From positions 4,860 through 68,859 of the forward strand of contig CAKPFO010000003.1 of NCBI GenBank assembly GCA_934153805.1: a DNA stretch of 64,000 bases, in the 5' to 3' direction. The notes beneath the pieces are model-generated. The model made no database searches. It was not told the origin of the DNA and saw only the letters and a program-made list of their open reading frames with translations. The stretch comes from an uncultured Clostridia bacterium (GTDB lineage Bacteria > Bacillota > Clostridia > TANB77 > CAG-508). Below, in pieces: positions 51,697 to 60,957 of this stretch. A program made the translations under genes and the position numbers. Each line of letters starts with the position of its first letter. The stretch's first letter is position 1.

Positions 51697-52698
51697 TTGA
51701 ATAACTCAAATTTAAAAAAATTATTAACTGAATATGAAAAAAAACGCTTACAAGCAATGTATGATGCAGATTCAAGAAAGCAAGAATTATATTTACAAAA
51801 TCCTCGCCTTCAAGAAATAGATGACACCCTAAGTAAGGAAGCAATAAATGCTTCAAAACTTATGATTTCTTCTAGAAACCCAGCTATTTTACAAGACTTA
51901 AACAAAAAAATTGCTATTCTTAAAGACGAAAAAAATAGAATATTAAATAGCTTAGGTAAAGATGAATCTTATCTAAAACCTATATATGAATGTAAAGATT
52001 GTAATGATACAGGTTATATCACAACTAATTCTGTTTCAGAAATGTGTCATTGCTTAAAACAAAAATTATTTGATATAGAGTACAATAAATCTAATATTTA
52101 TAACTTAGAAAAGCAAAATTTTAATTATTTTTCTTCTACTCTATACTCTGATGAGGTTGATGAGGAAAAATATAAATCAAAAATCTCTCCTAGAGAAAAC
52201 ATAGAAAAAATTAAAAATTTGTGCATGAATTTTATAAATAATTTTGATGATGAAAATGAAAAAAATCTTTTATTTACTGGTAATACAGGTTTAGGAAAAT
52301 CATTTTTATCTAGCTGTATTGCTAATGAATTATTAAAAAAAGGAAAAACTGTCCTTTACCAAACAGCCCCAGTTATGTTAGATACTGTTATAGACTATCG
52401 TTTTGGTAAAGATAATTCTTCAAAAGATATTTATGAAAATTTATTAAATGTTGATTTATTAATCATAGACGATTTAGGAACTGAATGTATGAATTCAATG
52501 AAATTTTCTGAATTATTTAATATTATAAATACTCGTTTATTAAATTCTAATCATAAAGTAACAAAAACAATTATTTCAACAAACCTAAGTCTTCAAAATC
52601 TATTTTCTACATATGATGAGCGTATCGTATCTAGAATAGTCGGAAATTATAATATTTGTTACTTTTTTGGAGATGACATACGTTTTAAAAAAAGATAA
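51697..52698 (+). CDS. DnaC/DnaI-type helicase loader
   Basis: A 333-residue ATPase with a cysteine-rich N-terminal zinc region (CKDCNDTGYI, MCHCL), Walker A LFTGNTGLGKS (about 190-200), Walker B LLIIDDLGTE and a sensor/arginine-finger region (SRIVGNYNICYFFGDDIR). The start is TTG at 51697, 7 nt after GGAGG. Together with the DnaD-like gene it supplies helicase loading. Confidence 0.9.
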   Translation: MNNSNLKKLLTEYEKKRLQAMYDADSRKQELYLQNPRLQEIDDTLSKEAINASKLMISSRNPAILQDLNKKIAILKDEKNRILNSLGKDESYLKPIYECKDCNDTGYITTNSVSEMCHCLKQKLFDIEYNKSNIYNLEKQNFNYFSSTLYSDEVDEEKYKSKISPRENIEKIKNLCMNFINNFDDENEKNLLFTGNTGLGKSFLSSCIANELLKKGKTVLYQTAPVMLDTVIDYRFGKDNSSKDIYENLLNVDLLIIDDLGTECMNSMKFSELFNIINTRLLNSNHKVTKTIISTNLSLQNLFSTYDERIVSRIVGNYNICYFFGDDIRFKKR

Positions 52699-52705
52699 AT
52701 TTAAA

Positions 52706-52767
52706 GTTCTATAATAGATATTAAATAGTTATTTTTTATATAACCACCCTAATATTTATTATAGAAC
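52706..52767. repeat. Imperfect 19-bp inverted repeat between dnaI and gyrA
   Basis: GTTCTATAATAGATATTAA near 52706 pairs with the segment ending at 52767 with about two mismatches, enclosing a 24-nt AT loop. Just before the terminator. Confidence 0.5.
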
Positions 52768-52774
52768 CCAAAAT

Positions 52775-52799
52775 AAAATGGACGCCTAGCGTCCATTTT
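52775..52799. terminator. Bidirectional terminator (dnaI/gyrA)
   Basis: AAAATGGACGC, CTA, GCGTCCATTTT, with T runs both ways. Confidence 0.85.
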
Positions 52800-55250
52800 T
52801 TATTTTTCTTCTTCCTCTTCAGATTCTATTAACTCTATACTTACAACTTTTCCACCGTCATTTGTTCTCATTAATGTTACGCCTTGTGTAGATCTTCCAA
52901 GAACACTAATTTCTTTAACTTTTAGTCTTATAATAGTACCTTTATCTGTAATTAACATTACATCTTCTTCACCTGTTGCAATTCTTATTCCTACTATATC
53001 ACCTGTTTTTGGTGTTATTTTATATGTAAGAACTCCTCTTCCGCCTCTATTTTGTACTCTATACTCATCTAGCTCTGTTCTTTTTCCAAATCCATGCTCT
53101 GTAATAGAAAGTAATGTTGCTTTGCTATTTTCTATAATAGATTCCATTCCTATTACTTCGTCACCTTCATCTAGTCTAATTCCGATAACACCTTGAGCTG
53201 TTCTTCCTACAGAACGTACATCTTTTTCACTAAATGTTATAGCTAGACCTTTTTTAGTAACCATTACAACATTATCTTGTCCATCTGTTAAACGTACATC
53301 AATTAGTTCATCATCATCTTTTAGTGTAATTGCAAGTAATCCAGTAGTTCTTGCAGAATCATATTCTTGTAATTGAGTCTTTTTAATTAATCCACTCTTT
53401 GTTCCCATTAATAGATATTTTCCTTCAGCAAAATTTTGAATTGGTATAACTGCTGAAATCTTCTCTCCATTATCTAATCTTAGTAAATTAACAATAGCTG
53501 TTCCTTTTGCTGTTCTACCTGCTTCTGGAATTTGATATCCTTTTAATCTGTATAATTTACCTTTATTACTAAAGAATAAAATAGTATCATGTGTAGATGC
53601 TGTAAATATTTGTTTTACAAAATCATCCTCTTTTGTAGTCATTCCTGTAATGCCTTTTCCTCCTCTTCTTTGGCTCTTATATGTATCTAAAGGCATTCTT
53701 TTTATATAACCAAAATGACTTAAAGTAATAACAGATTGCTCTTCTTTAATTAAGTCTTCAATTTCAAATTCACCTTCTGCTGCTACTATTTTTGTCTTTC
53801 TTTCATCACCATATTTAGCTTTTATTTCTAATAATTCTTCTTTAATTATTTCGCAAACTAATCTTTCGCTATTTAATATCTCTCTTAAGTGAGCTATTAA
53901 TTCCATTAATTGTTTGTACTCTTCTTCTATTTTTTCACGTTGTAAACCTGATAATGTCTTTAATCTCATGTCCAAAATAGATTGAGCTTGAATATCAGAA
54001 AGTCCAAAACGTTCCATTAATTTTTCCTTAGCATCATCATAAGAATTACGAATAATGTTAATTACTTCATCAATGTTATCTAATGCTATTTTTAATCCCT
54101 CTAAAATATGTGCTCTTGCTAAAGCCTTGTCCAAATCAAATTGTGTTCTACGTAAAATAACATTTTTTCTATGGTCTATGTAATAATCTAAACATTGTCT
54201 TAATGTTAATATTTTAGGTTCTCCATTTACTAATGCTAACATTATTATTCCAAAAGTAGTTTGCATTTGTGTAAATTTGTATAATTGATTTAATATAATT
54301 TGAGCATTTGCGTCTCTTTTTAATTCAATTACAACTCTTACTTTATGCTCTCTATCTGATTCATCTCTTAATTCAGAAATTCCTTCTATTCTTTTTTCTC
54401 TTGCAAGTCCGGCTATTGTTTCTATTAATTTTGCCTTATTTACTTGATATGGAAGTGAATGTACAACTATTCTTTGTTTATTTCCACTCATTTCTTCTAT
54501 TTCTGCTTCTGCTCTTAATGTTATTTTTCCTCTACCTGTTGAGTATGCTTCTTTTATTCCTTCTCTTCCTAAAATCATTCCTTCTGTTGGGAAATCAGGA
54601 CCTTTTATTACACTCATCAAATCTTCATCGGTAACATTGTCTTCATCAATTATTTTAATAATTCCATTAATTACCTCTGTTAAATTGTGTGGTGGTATAT
54701 TTGTTGCCATACCTACAGCAATACCAGAAGAACCATTAACAAGTAACGCAGGTATTTTTGCTGGTAGTACAGCTGGTTCTTGCAATCTATCATCAAAGTT
54801 AGGCATAAAGTCTACAGTATTTTTTTCTATGTCTGTAAGCATAACCTCTGCCATTTTTGACATTCTAGCTTCAGTGTAACGATAAGCAGCAGCTCCATCA
54901 CCATCTATTGAACCAAAGTTTCCATGTCCGTCAATTAATGGATATCTCATAGAGAAATCTTGTGCAAGTCTTACCATTGCATCATAAACAGATGAGTCTC
55001 CGTGTGGATGGTATCTACCTAAAACGTCTCCAACTGTTGTTGCAGATTTTCTGTATGGTTTATCCGGTGTTAATCCATCTTCATGCATTGTATATAAAAT
55101 TCTTCTGTGTACTGGTTTTAAACCATCTCTAACATCTGGAAGTGCACGAGATACAATAACACTCATGGCATAATCTATGTATGCTGTTTTCATTTCTGTT
55201 TCTATATCTCTGTCAATAATTTTTCCGTCTTTATCTTGAATTTCTTCCAT
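52800..55250 (-). CDS. gyrA: DNA gyrase subunit A
   Basis: The 816-residue protein has the winged-helix region (KPVHRRILYTMHEDG), the QRDR helix (GDSSVYDAMVRLAQDFSMRYP, Ser and Asp at positions 83/87-equivalents intact), the catalytic tyrosine region (YRYTEARMSKM), long coiled coil, and the C-terminal beta-pinwheel with the QRRGGKG GyrA box. The gyrA box distinguishes it from ParC. Start at 55250 follows AAAGGAAGG. gyrB is not in the window. Confidence 0.97.
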   Translation of the reverse strand: MEEIQDKDGKIIDRDIETEMKTAYIDYAMSVIVSRALPDVRDGLKPVHRRILYTMHEDGLTPDKPYRKSATTVGDVLGRYHPHGDSSVYDAMVRLAQDFSMRYPLIDGHGNFGSIDGDGAAAYRYTEARMSKMAEVMLTDIEKNTVDFMPNFDDRLQEPAVLPAKIPALLVNGSSGIAVGMATNIPPHNLTEVINGIIKIIDEDNVTDEDLMSVIKGPDFPTEGMILGREGIKEAYSTGRGKITLRAEAEIEEMSGNKQRIVVHSLPYQVNKAKLIETIAGLAREKRIEGISELRDESDREHKVRVVIELKRDANAQIILNQLYKFTQMQTTFGIIMLALVNGEPKILTLRQCLDYYIDHRKNVILRRTQFDLDKALARAHILEGLKIALDNIDEVINIIRNSYDDAKEKLMERFGLSDIQAQSILDMRLKTLSGLQREKIEEEYKQLMELIAHLREILNSERLVCEIIKEELLEIKAKYGDERKTKIVAAEGEFEIEDLIKEEQSVITLSHFGYIKRMPLDTYKSQRRGGKGITGMTTKEDDFVKQIFTASTHDTILFFSNKGKLYRLKGYQIPEAGRTAKGTAIVNLLRLDNGEKISAVIPIQNFAEGKYLLMGTKSGLIKKTQLQEYDSARTTGLLAITLKDDDELIDVRLTDGQDNVVMVTKKGLAITFSEKDVRSVGRTAQGVIGIRLDEGDEVIGMESIIENSKATLLSITEHGFGKRTELDEYRVQNRGGRGVLTYKITPKTGDIVGIRIATGEEDVMLITDKGTIIRLKVKEISVLGRSTQGVTLMRTNDGGKVVSIELIESEEEEEK

Positions 55251-55340
55251 TTTTTTAACCTTCCTTTCGCTTAAAAACATTATGTTTTTTCTATGATTGT
55301 ATTATATTTTAAATACCCAAAAAAAGCAAGAAAAAACACA

Positions 55341-55369
55341 AAAAAACTTACGGAAATTTAAGTTTTTTC
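55341..55369 (-). terminator. Terminator of the prepilin-like surface gene
   Basis: AAAAAACTTA and TAAGTTTTTT pair; T run on the minus strand just past the gene end. Confidence 0.65.
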
Positions 55370-55399
55370 ATGTTTTTATTTCATATTTTTATTAAACAT

Positions 55400-57569
55400 T
55401 TATTCTCTACTATTTAATTGCCATTTTAATATTGGATAACCATTATTATATTTCCATTTTCCAGATGTATCTTTTACATCATTTATCCATTCACTACCTA
55501 ATGTAGAAACTAGTTCCATTAATTCTGTTGATGTTTTTTTATTTGTAGCACTGCTTTCGTATTGCTTAGTGGTACTATTATATTTATACATTAAATATGT
55601 TGAAGCTGTATCTAAATAATAGCAGTTATTTATTTTCGCATTTTCATAATCTGCTATAGAATCCCAACGCCATCCTTGAGTTGCTATTATCCCCCCTCTT
55701 AATATTCTAATTTCTGTTGTACTTTCTTCTATTGTATTCTCTTTTATTTTTCCTATATTATAACAATTTTCTACTAGTCCATTTCTACCTCTATGTGATG
55801 AAACTATCCCTCCTGAAGCACCATTAGTTATATTTATATCTCCCATATTATAACAATTTTTAACTGTTCCATAATTACTACGTACAATTCCTCCTCCATA
55901 TGTAAAACCTACTGCTTGTTCTATTTTTACTTTATTATAACATTTATTAATTAAACCATAATTTGCACTAACTATTCCAGATGCTTCTAAGTCTTCTGCA
56001 CTACTTGAAGTACTCTTCACAGTTCCTGAAACACTACAATCTTCGATATTTCCGCTTAAACTATATAATAAACCTGATGCACTTCTTCTAGTTGCATATT
56101 TATTGTCCATATATATATTCTCTAATTTTACTTTTTTTACTGTTCCTCTACTATTTACATTTTTTATAAATGACATATCTCTATATTTATCCGTTTCCAT
56201 ATACACATTTGAAATAGAATAATAATCTCCGTTTAAAGTCCCTGCAAATTCATTTATTGGTATCCATTGATTATTTACACTTCCTTGCAAGTCTATATTT
56301 GCTATTTGTAATATAGTTTCTCCACTAAATGTGTTTCCTTCATTTGCAATTGTTGCTAATTTTTTTAGATTTGTTGCTGTTCCTATTGTGTAGTTTTTTA
56401 TTCCTTCTTGATTTGCTTCTTTTACTTTATTTGTTGTACTTATTACTTTTAACTTTAATGTATAGTCATTGTAAAATTCTAAATTTACTAAATTGCTTAA
56501 TTTGTCTAAACTTAATGTTTCTGTATATTTCTTGCTATTTACATCTTTTGCATAAATTACTGTATCTTCTAATTTTAGTTCTACCTTTTGAATGCTACTT
56601 CCTAGTGCTGTTGCTCCTATTCCTATTGTCGTTCCTTCTGTTATTTTATTATTACTTACTTGCACTGTTGCTGTTACATTTTCTTCCCATATTGCATACA
56701 ATGTTGTATTTTCTTTTATCGTTATATTATCTCCATTATTATAGCTTGTTCCTGTTCCGTCTTGATTTGTATTCCAACTTACAAAATTAAATCCTTCTTT
56801 TGTATATGTATTTTCTGGCAATTTAGTTTCTGTATTTTTCTCTACCTCTTGATTTTCCATCGTTCCTTGTGCACTATTTGCATTAAAAGAAATTGTTACT
56901 ATATCTTTACTCCATATTGCATATAAAGTCACATCTTTTTCTGGTCTATACTTACTACCTGCAGAATATATTGTTCCTCCTGATGATTTCTGCTCGCTCC
57001 ACCCTGCAAAATGATAATTTTCTTTTGTAAAATTATTTTCCTTTAATGTTACACTAAATCCTGCTCGTACTTCTTGCTCATCTAAGTTTCCAGTTCCTCC
57101 GTTTGAGTCATACTCTACTGTATATTTTTTCCCTATTTTCTTGAAAGAGTCACGTATGCTGGCTGTTTGATTTTGATTATCTATGTCTATTATTATTTCG
57201 TAATCATCTTTTGTATCTACTAATAATATACTGTTATCTTCTATATTTGCCTGTTCTGCTAAACTGTCATCACATATTAAAGCATCTTTTACCCAGTCTC
57301 TATTTTTAATTTTTACTTGCAGACTTTGTATAAATGCTTCTTCTTTTGCTGTTGTTACTCTTCCGTGTTTGCTCATCTAATATATCTAAGTTTAATTCTT
57401 CAAAATATGTAGCTTTCTTATACTCTTCTCTTGCTCTTGTTGCTTTAGTTATTAGTCCATTTTCTCCTACTGTCAAATTAATTGTTACTCCAACTAGTAT
57501 TATTAATACAATTATGGTTATTACTAATGATATTAATGTGATTCCTCTATTCTTAATTAATTTTCTCAT
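55400..57569 (-). pseudogene. Prepilin-led InlB/GLUG-repeat surface protein, frameshifted
   Basis: Frame 1 (57569-57306) encodes a class III leader and pilin helix (RGITLISLVITIIVLIILVG, NLTVGENGLITKATRAREEYKK). Frame 2 (57376-55400) continues with KHGRVTTAKEEAFI, two InlB B-repeats (EYDSNGGTGNLDEQEV; FNANSAQGTMENQEV) and GLUG-type repeats (about 400-560). An extra base near 57365 shifts the frame; removing it joins QTGRVTT. The intact product would be a roughly 725-residue secreted or pilus-tip-like protein. AAGGAGG precedes the first ATG. Confidence 0.75.
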
Positions 57570-57601
57570 TTTCTTTTGTACCTCCTTTTTACTATATTTT
57601 T

Positions 57602-57656
57602 ATAATACACGTATTACGTGTATTTGTCAATATTCGTGTTACGGATATTTTATAAT
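57602..57656. promoter_or_regulatory. Divergent promoters with two operator palindromes
   Basis: Minus-strand promoter: TTGACA (57625-57630), 17 nt, TATTAT (57602-57607). Plus-strand -10 TATAAT at 57651-57656. Operator 1 (57605-57623, ATACACGT-ATT-ACGTGTAT) covers the pilin promoter spacer and part of its -10; operator 2 (57630-57648, ATATTCGT-GTT-ACGGATAT) sits just upstream of the regulator -10. Shared consensus ATA..CGT.TTACG..TAT. Confidence 0.75.
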
Positions 57657-57671
57657 ATTTTTGGTGATTAT

Positions 57672-57887
57672 ATGAATTTAAGAATTAGAGATTTAAGAGA
57701 AGATAAAGATTTTACTCAAACTTATATTGCTAACATATTAGGAATAACTCAACAAACTTATTCTAGATATGAAACTGGTGAAATAACTATTGATATTTTT
57801 AATTTAGTCAAATTAGCTAAATTTTATAATACATCTACTGATTATTTGCTTGGACTTACAAATAATTCAAATGCTTATGAAAAATAA
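57672..57887 (+). CDS. XRE family transcriptional regulator
   Basis: A 71-residue HTH protein (MNLRIRDLREDKDFTQTYIANIL, SRYETGEIT, LVKLAKFYNTSTDYLLGLTN), close in style to the regulator at 26058. The ATG at 57672 follows GGTGAT; the longer frame would begin 54 nt upstream inside the operator region. Divergent from the frameshifted prepilin gene whose promoter it likely represses. Confidence 0.88.
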   Translation: MNLRIRDLREDKDFTQTYIANILGITQQTYSRYETGEITIDIFNLVKLAKFYNTSTDYLLGLTNNSNAYEK

Positions 57888-57935
57888 AATAATCTACTAT
57901 TACAATTAAAACATATAATAGCTTATTTAATGAAA

Positions 57936-57970
57936 AAAAGTGAAATAACTTAAAATGCTATTTCACTTTT
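57936..57970. terminator. Bidirectional terminator
   Basis: AAAAGTGAAATA and TATTTCACTTTT pair around an 11-nt loop, between the XRE gene and the DUF2442 gene, overlapping the DUF2442 stop. Confidence 0.7.
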
Positions 57971-58206
57971 ATTCCATTTTCCCATATTTCTTCAGCAGAT
58001 ATGTCTATGTTTTCATTCCAACTGATTCCATGTCCACCCGCATCTACTTTTACTTTTTTAAATAAATTTTTATCCTCTAAATTTTTAAAATCTTTCCATT
58101 TATTTATTATATTTTTTATATCATATTGTATTATTCTTTTGTCATCAAATACTACTTCTATTATTAAATTGTCTTTTGCTGTTACACTTTCTATTTTATG
58201 AAACAT
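57958..58206 (-). CDS. DUF2442 domain protein
   Basis: An 82-residue protein with the DUF2442 pattern (IIEVVFDDKRIIQYDI, VDAGGHGISWNENIDISAEEIW). DUF2442 and DUF4160 proteins occur as adjacent pairs, often discussed as toxin-antitoxin-like. Its ribosome-binding region is the G-tract AAAAGGGGGGGAAGGG. Confidence 0.85.
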   Translation of the reverse strand: MFHKIESVTAKDNLIIEVVFDDKRIIQYDIKNIINKWKDFKNLEDKNLFKKVKVDAGGHGISWNENIDISAEEIWENGIKVK

Positions 58207-58229
58207 TGCCCTTCCCCCCCTTTTAGCTT

Positions 58230-58484
58230 TTACTTTAAAGGCTTTATTTTTTTAAATTCTTGTTTTTCCCATATTTTTATTATTTCTTTTTGATTTAAAA
58301 TAATCCACTCTCTAACTAATTTTAATGCTTTTTCTGGCAAATCACCTTCAAGTACCTCTAACGTTTTTATGTTTATTGCTGACATATATTCTCCATATAT
58401 CGCATGTATATGAGGTGGATTATGTTCATTTTGTGAATAATATATTTTTATTGTTATACCGTAAAATGATGAAATAACTGGCAT
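58230..58484 (-). CDS. DUF4160 domain protein
   Basis: An 84-residue protein with the core YGITIKIYYSQNEHNPPHIH and LPEKALKLVREWI of DUF4160. First gene of the pair with DUF2442; GGAGAAAA precedes the ATG. Confidence 0.87.
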   Translation of the reverse strand: MPVISSFYGITIKIYYSQNEHNPPHIHAIYGEYMSAINIKTLEVLEGDLPEKALKLVREWIILNQKEIIKIWEKQEFKKIKPLK

Positions 58485-58530
58485 CCTTTTTTCTCCTTTA
58501 TTTTATTATTTTTTAACTTTAAAGTCAATA

Positions 58531-59253
58531 TTAATTTAACATTTTGGCTAATTCTAGTTGTTCATTCGTTAAATTAAAGTTTCTTCCATTAGTTCTAATT
58601 AAGTTATGTAGATTTTGAATAGTACGTGCTTCTTTTATTGTATTTTCCAAAGGGATTAAATTTTTAATTTCTGCATTTATTTTATAAAGTTCTCTTGTCA
58701 TTCCTTCAAAATCTTTATTGTTATAATATTGCTTCCAGTTATTAGAATATTTTTGCAATTTTTCTGCGCTTTCTAATTGTTTATTAAATTCATTTTCTAT
58801 GTTATTTGCTACATTATTTAATATAGTATTTTTTCCTGTCTTTATTGCTTTTGTTATATTGTATGGTAATATTCCTGTCTGTTGAGTTTTATTTAATACA
58901 AAATCGATTGTATCAGATATTCCATCTATTATTCCTCCTTTTTGTATGGCTGCTTGTACTTGAGATACATTTTCAAAATTACCTGTTACTATTCCTACTG
59001 CACTTTTTCCTAGATCTATAGCAGATGATACAGCCTTTTTTATCCCTTGAGATAATCCTTCTTTTAATAAAGTATCTTTAATGTCTATTATTTGATTTTC
59101 TATTAAGTCCGGTAAAATCATTCTTAAACCTATATTTATTCCAGAGTTAATTGTCTTTCCTAATGTTGTTTCTAAAAAATTATTTTGTTTTTTTTCTATT
59201 TCTAAATTATTAGTAATATTATTTTCTTTTAATTCATTTTGTAAAATTTCCAT
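58531..59253 (-). CDS. Hypothetical protein with amphipathic/hydrophobic helices
   Basis: A 240-residue helical protein; the N-terminal third has glycine-zipper-like hydrophobic stretches (GINIGLRMILPDLI; AVSSAIDLGKSAVGIV) and the C-terminal half is soluble coiled-coil-like. I do not recognise the function. It lies between the DUF4160 pair and the AT-rich secretion block. Its start at 59253 has a weak site. Confidence 0.5.
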   Translation of the reverse strand: MEILQNELKENNITNNLEIEKKQNNFLETTLGKTINSGINIGLRMILPDLIENQIIDIKDTLLKEGLSQGIKKAVSSAIDLGKSAVGIVTGNFENVSQVQAAIQKGGIIDGISDTIDFVLNKTQQTGILPYNITKAIKTGKNTILNNVANNIENEFNKQLESAEKLQKYSNNWKQYYNNKDFEGMTRELYKINAEIKNLIPLENTIKEARTIQNLHNLIRTNGRNFNLTNEQLELAKMLN

Positions 59254-59602
59254 ATATTTTTCTGCATATTATTTAAATAATTATGCTCTCCTTTCTTTTA
59301 ATTTTTTTTAATATTAATTTTAACTTTTATTATTTATATTAAATTAATTATTTTTTTATTAATTTAATAATTATTCATATATTTTTATTTGATATTTATT
59401 TTTATTAAATAATTAATTTTTATTTTATAGTCTTTATTTATTTTTTTTAATATTTTTATTAACTTGCTAAATTATTTATTTTTTTATTTATTACTTTAAT
59501 TTTTATTTCATAAATGTTTTTTATACTCTTTATTTTTATTGCACTTTTAATAATCTTTATCAACTTATTAAATTATTTAATTTTTATTTATCAATTTGCT
59601 TT
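59254..59602. other. AT-rich non-coding gap
   Basis: About 350 bp, very AT-rich, with many TTAT/ATTT runs. I see no gene, tRNA or clear terminator. Confidence 0.5.
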
Positions 59603-60874
59603 TTATTTTATAAATATCTTTTCGTAATCTTTATTTATTTCTTTTTTTATAATTTTATTTTTTTTATAATTTTTATTAATTAAATAATTATATTTTTCAT
59701 TAAAATTTATTTTTCCTAATATTTTATATTCACTAAAAATATTTCTTATTGTTTTATCCTTTATTGAATATTTATTATATTTATTTATTAATAAATTAAA
59801 TCTATTTTTTTCTATATTCCATTCTTTATTATAAATTTCTAATAATCTTTTTGCTTTTTTTATTTCTATTAAATTAGGTTCAAAAATATATATATTAAAA
59901 TCACTATTTATTATGATATTTTTTGTATATTCAAAAAAACATTCTGCTGAATTGTCAATTATAATATAATCATAATAATCTTTTAATTCCTCTAAAATAC
60001 TTTGAATTTTTAAACTACTTATTTTATATTTGCTATCAAACAATAAATTAATACCTGAAATCAAATCTATATTTTTATTAATTTTTATTATTAATTCCTT
60101 TATATTTATTTTATTATTTATTAAACTATTATTTTGAATTTTATTTTTTATTTTTTCTGGATATTTGTTTACACCAAGAATAGTATGCAAACTATTATTT
60201 AAGATATCGAAATCTATGATTAAAATTTTGTTATTATCTTCTTTTAAAATATTAGCAATATTTACTGTTACTATACTTTTTCCTACTCCTCCTGTTCCTA
60301 ATATACTAATTATTTTTTTATTTTCTATTATTTTATTTTTTTCTTTATTTTTACTATTTAATATTTTTATTATTTTATTTTTTATATTACTTTTTTCCAT
60401 ATCTGTTTTTTCTTTTTTATTATTTATTAAATTTTCATTTAAATTAATTTCTATATTATTTTTTATTAATATATTTTTTAAATTTTCTAATTCTTGAATA
60501 ATTTTCTCATTTTCATTAAAATCACTTTTTAATAAATTAATTATATCATTTATTCCTATTTGATTATTATAAAAAATTTTATAAATACCTTTTGCATATA
60601 AATAATTTTCTATTTCTTCTTTTTTATTTTCTAATATTAAAATTATTTTTATATAATTATTTTTTTCTTTTATTTTTTCAATTAATTTTTTTATTTCATA
60701 TTTTCCTGGTAAAAACTCACTTAAAATTAAATAATCTATTTCTTTTTTATTTTCTAATATTTCAAAAATTCCATCTTGATATTGTATATCATTTGTTAAA
60801 ATATTAAATTCATTTATCATTTTTAATTTGTCATTTAATTCAGAATTGCATAATGCAGTTACAATATTTTTCAT
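59603..60874 (-). CDS. CpaE/MinD-like ATPase with receiver-like N-terminus
   Basis: A 423-residue protein. The N-terminal about 120 residues look like a receiver fold (YLILSEFLPGKYEIKKLI; IKIILILENKKEEIENYLYAKGI). The C-terminal part is a ParA/MinD ATPase with the deviant Walker A ISILGTGGVGKSIVTVNIANIL and Walker B-like IIIDNSAECFFEY. CpaE/TadZ-type proteins position secretion machines. I prefer the ATG at 60874; an upstream start at 60952 is possible. Codons are extremely AT-rich. Downstream of VirB4. Confidence 0.75.
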   Translation of the reverse strand: MKNIVTALCNSELNDKLKMINEFNILTNDIQYQDGIFEILENKKEIDYLILSEFLPGKYEIKKLIEKIKEKNNYIKIILILENKKEEIENYLYAKGIYKIFYNNQIGINDIINLLKSDFNENEKIIQELENLKNILIKNNIEINLNENLINNKKEKTDMEKSNIKNKIIKILNSKNKEKNKIIENKKIISILGTGGVGKSIVTVNIANILKEDNNKILIIDFDILNNSLHTILGVNKYPEKIKNKIQNNSLINNKINIKELIIKINKNIDLISGINLLFDSKYKISSLKIQSILEELKDYYDYIIIDNSAECFFEYTKNIIINSDFNIYIFEPNLIEIKKAKRLLEIYNKEWNIEKNRFNLLINKYNKYSIKDKTIRNIFSEYKILGKINFNEKYNYLINKNYKKNKIIKKEINKDYEKIFIK

Positions 60875-60957
60875 ATTTATGACCATTCCTTTCCTTAACC
60901 CTTCTAATATTACATCTATGAAAGGCTTTATTTTCAAAACTTTTCTTTGCATATTTT

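Noticed and set aside
58531..59253. Phage or bacteriocin protein from its hydrophobic helices
   Set aside because: No signal, leader or immunity gene and no motif supports this; left as hypothetical.
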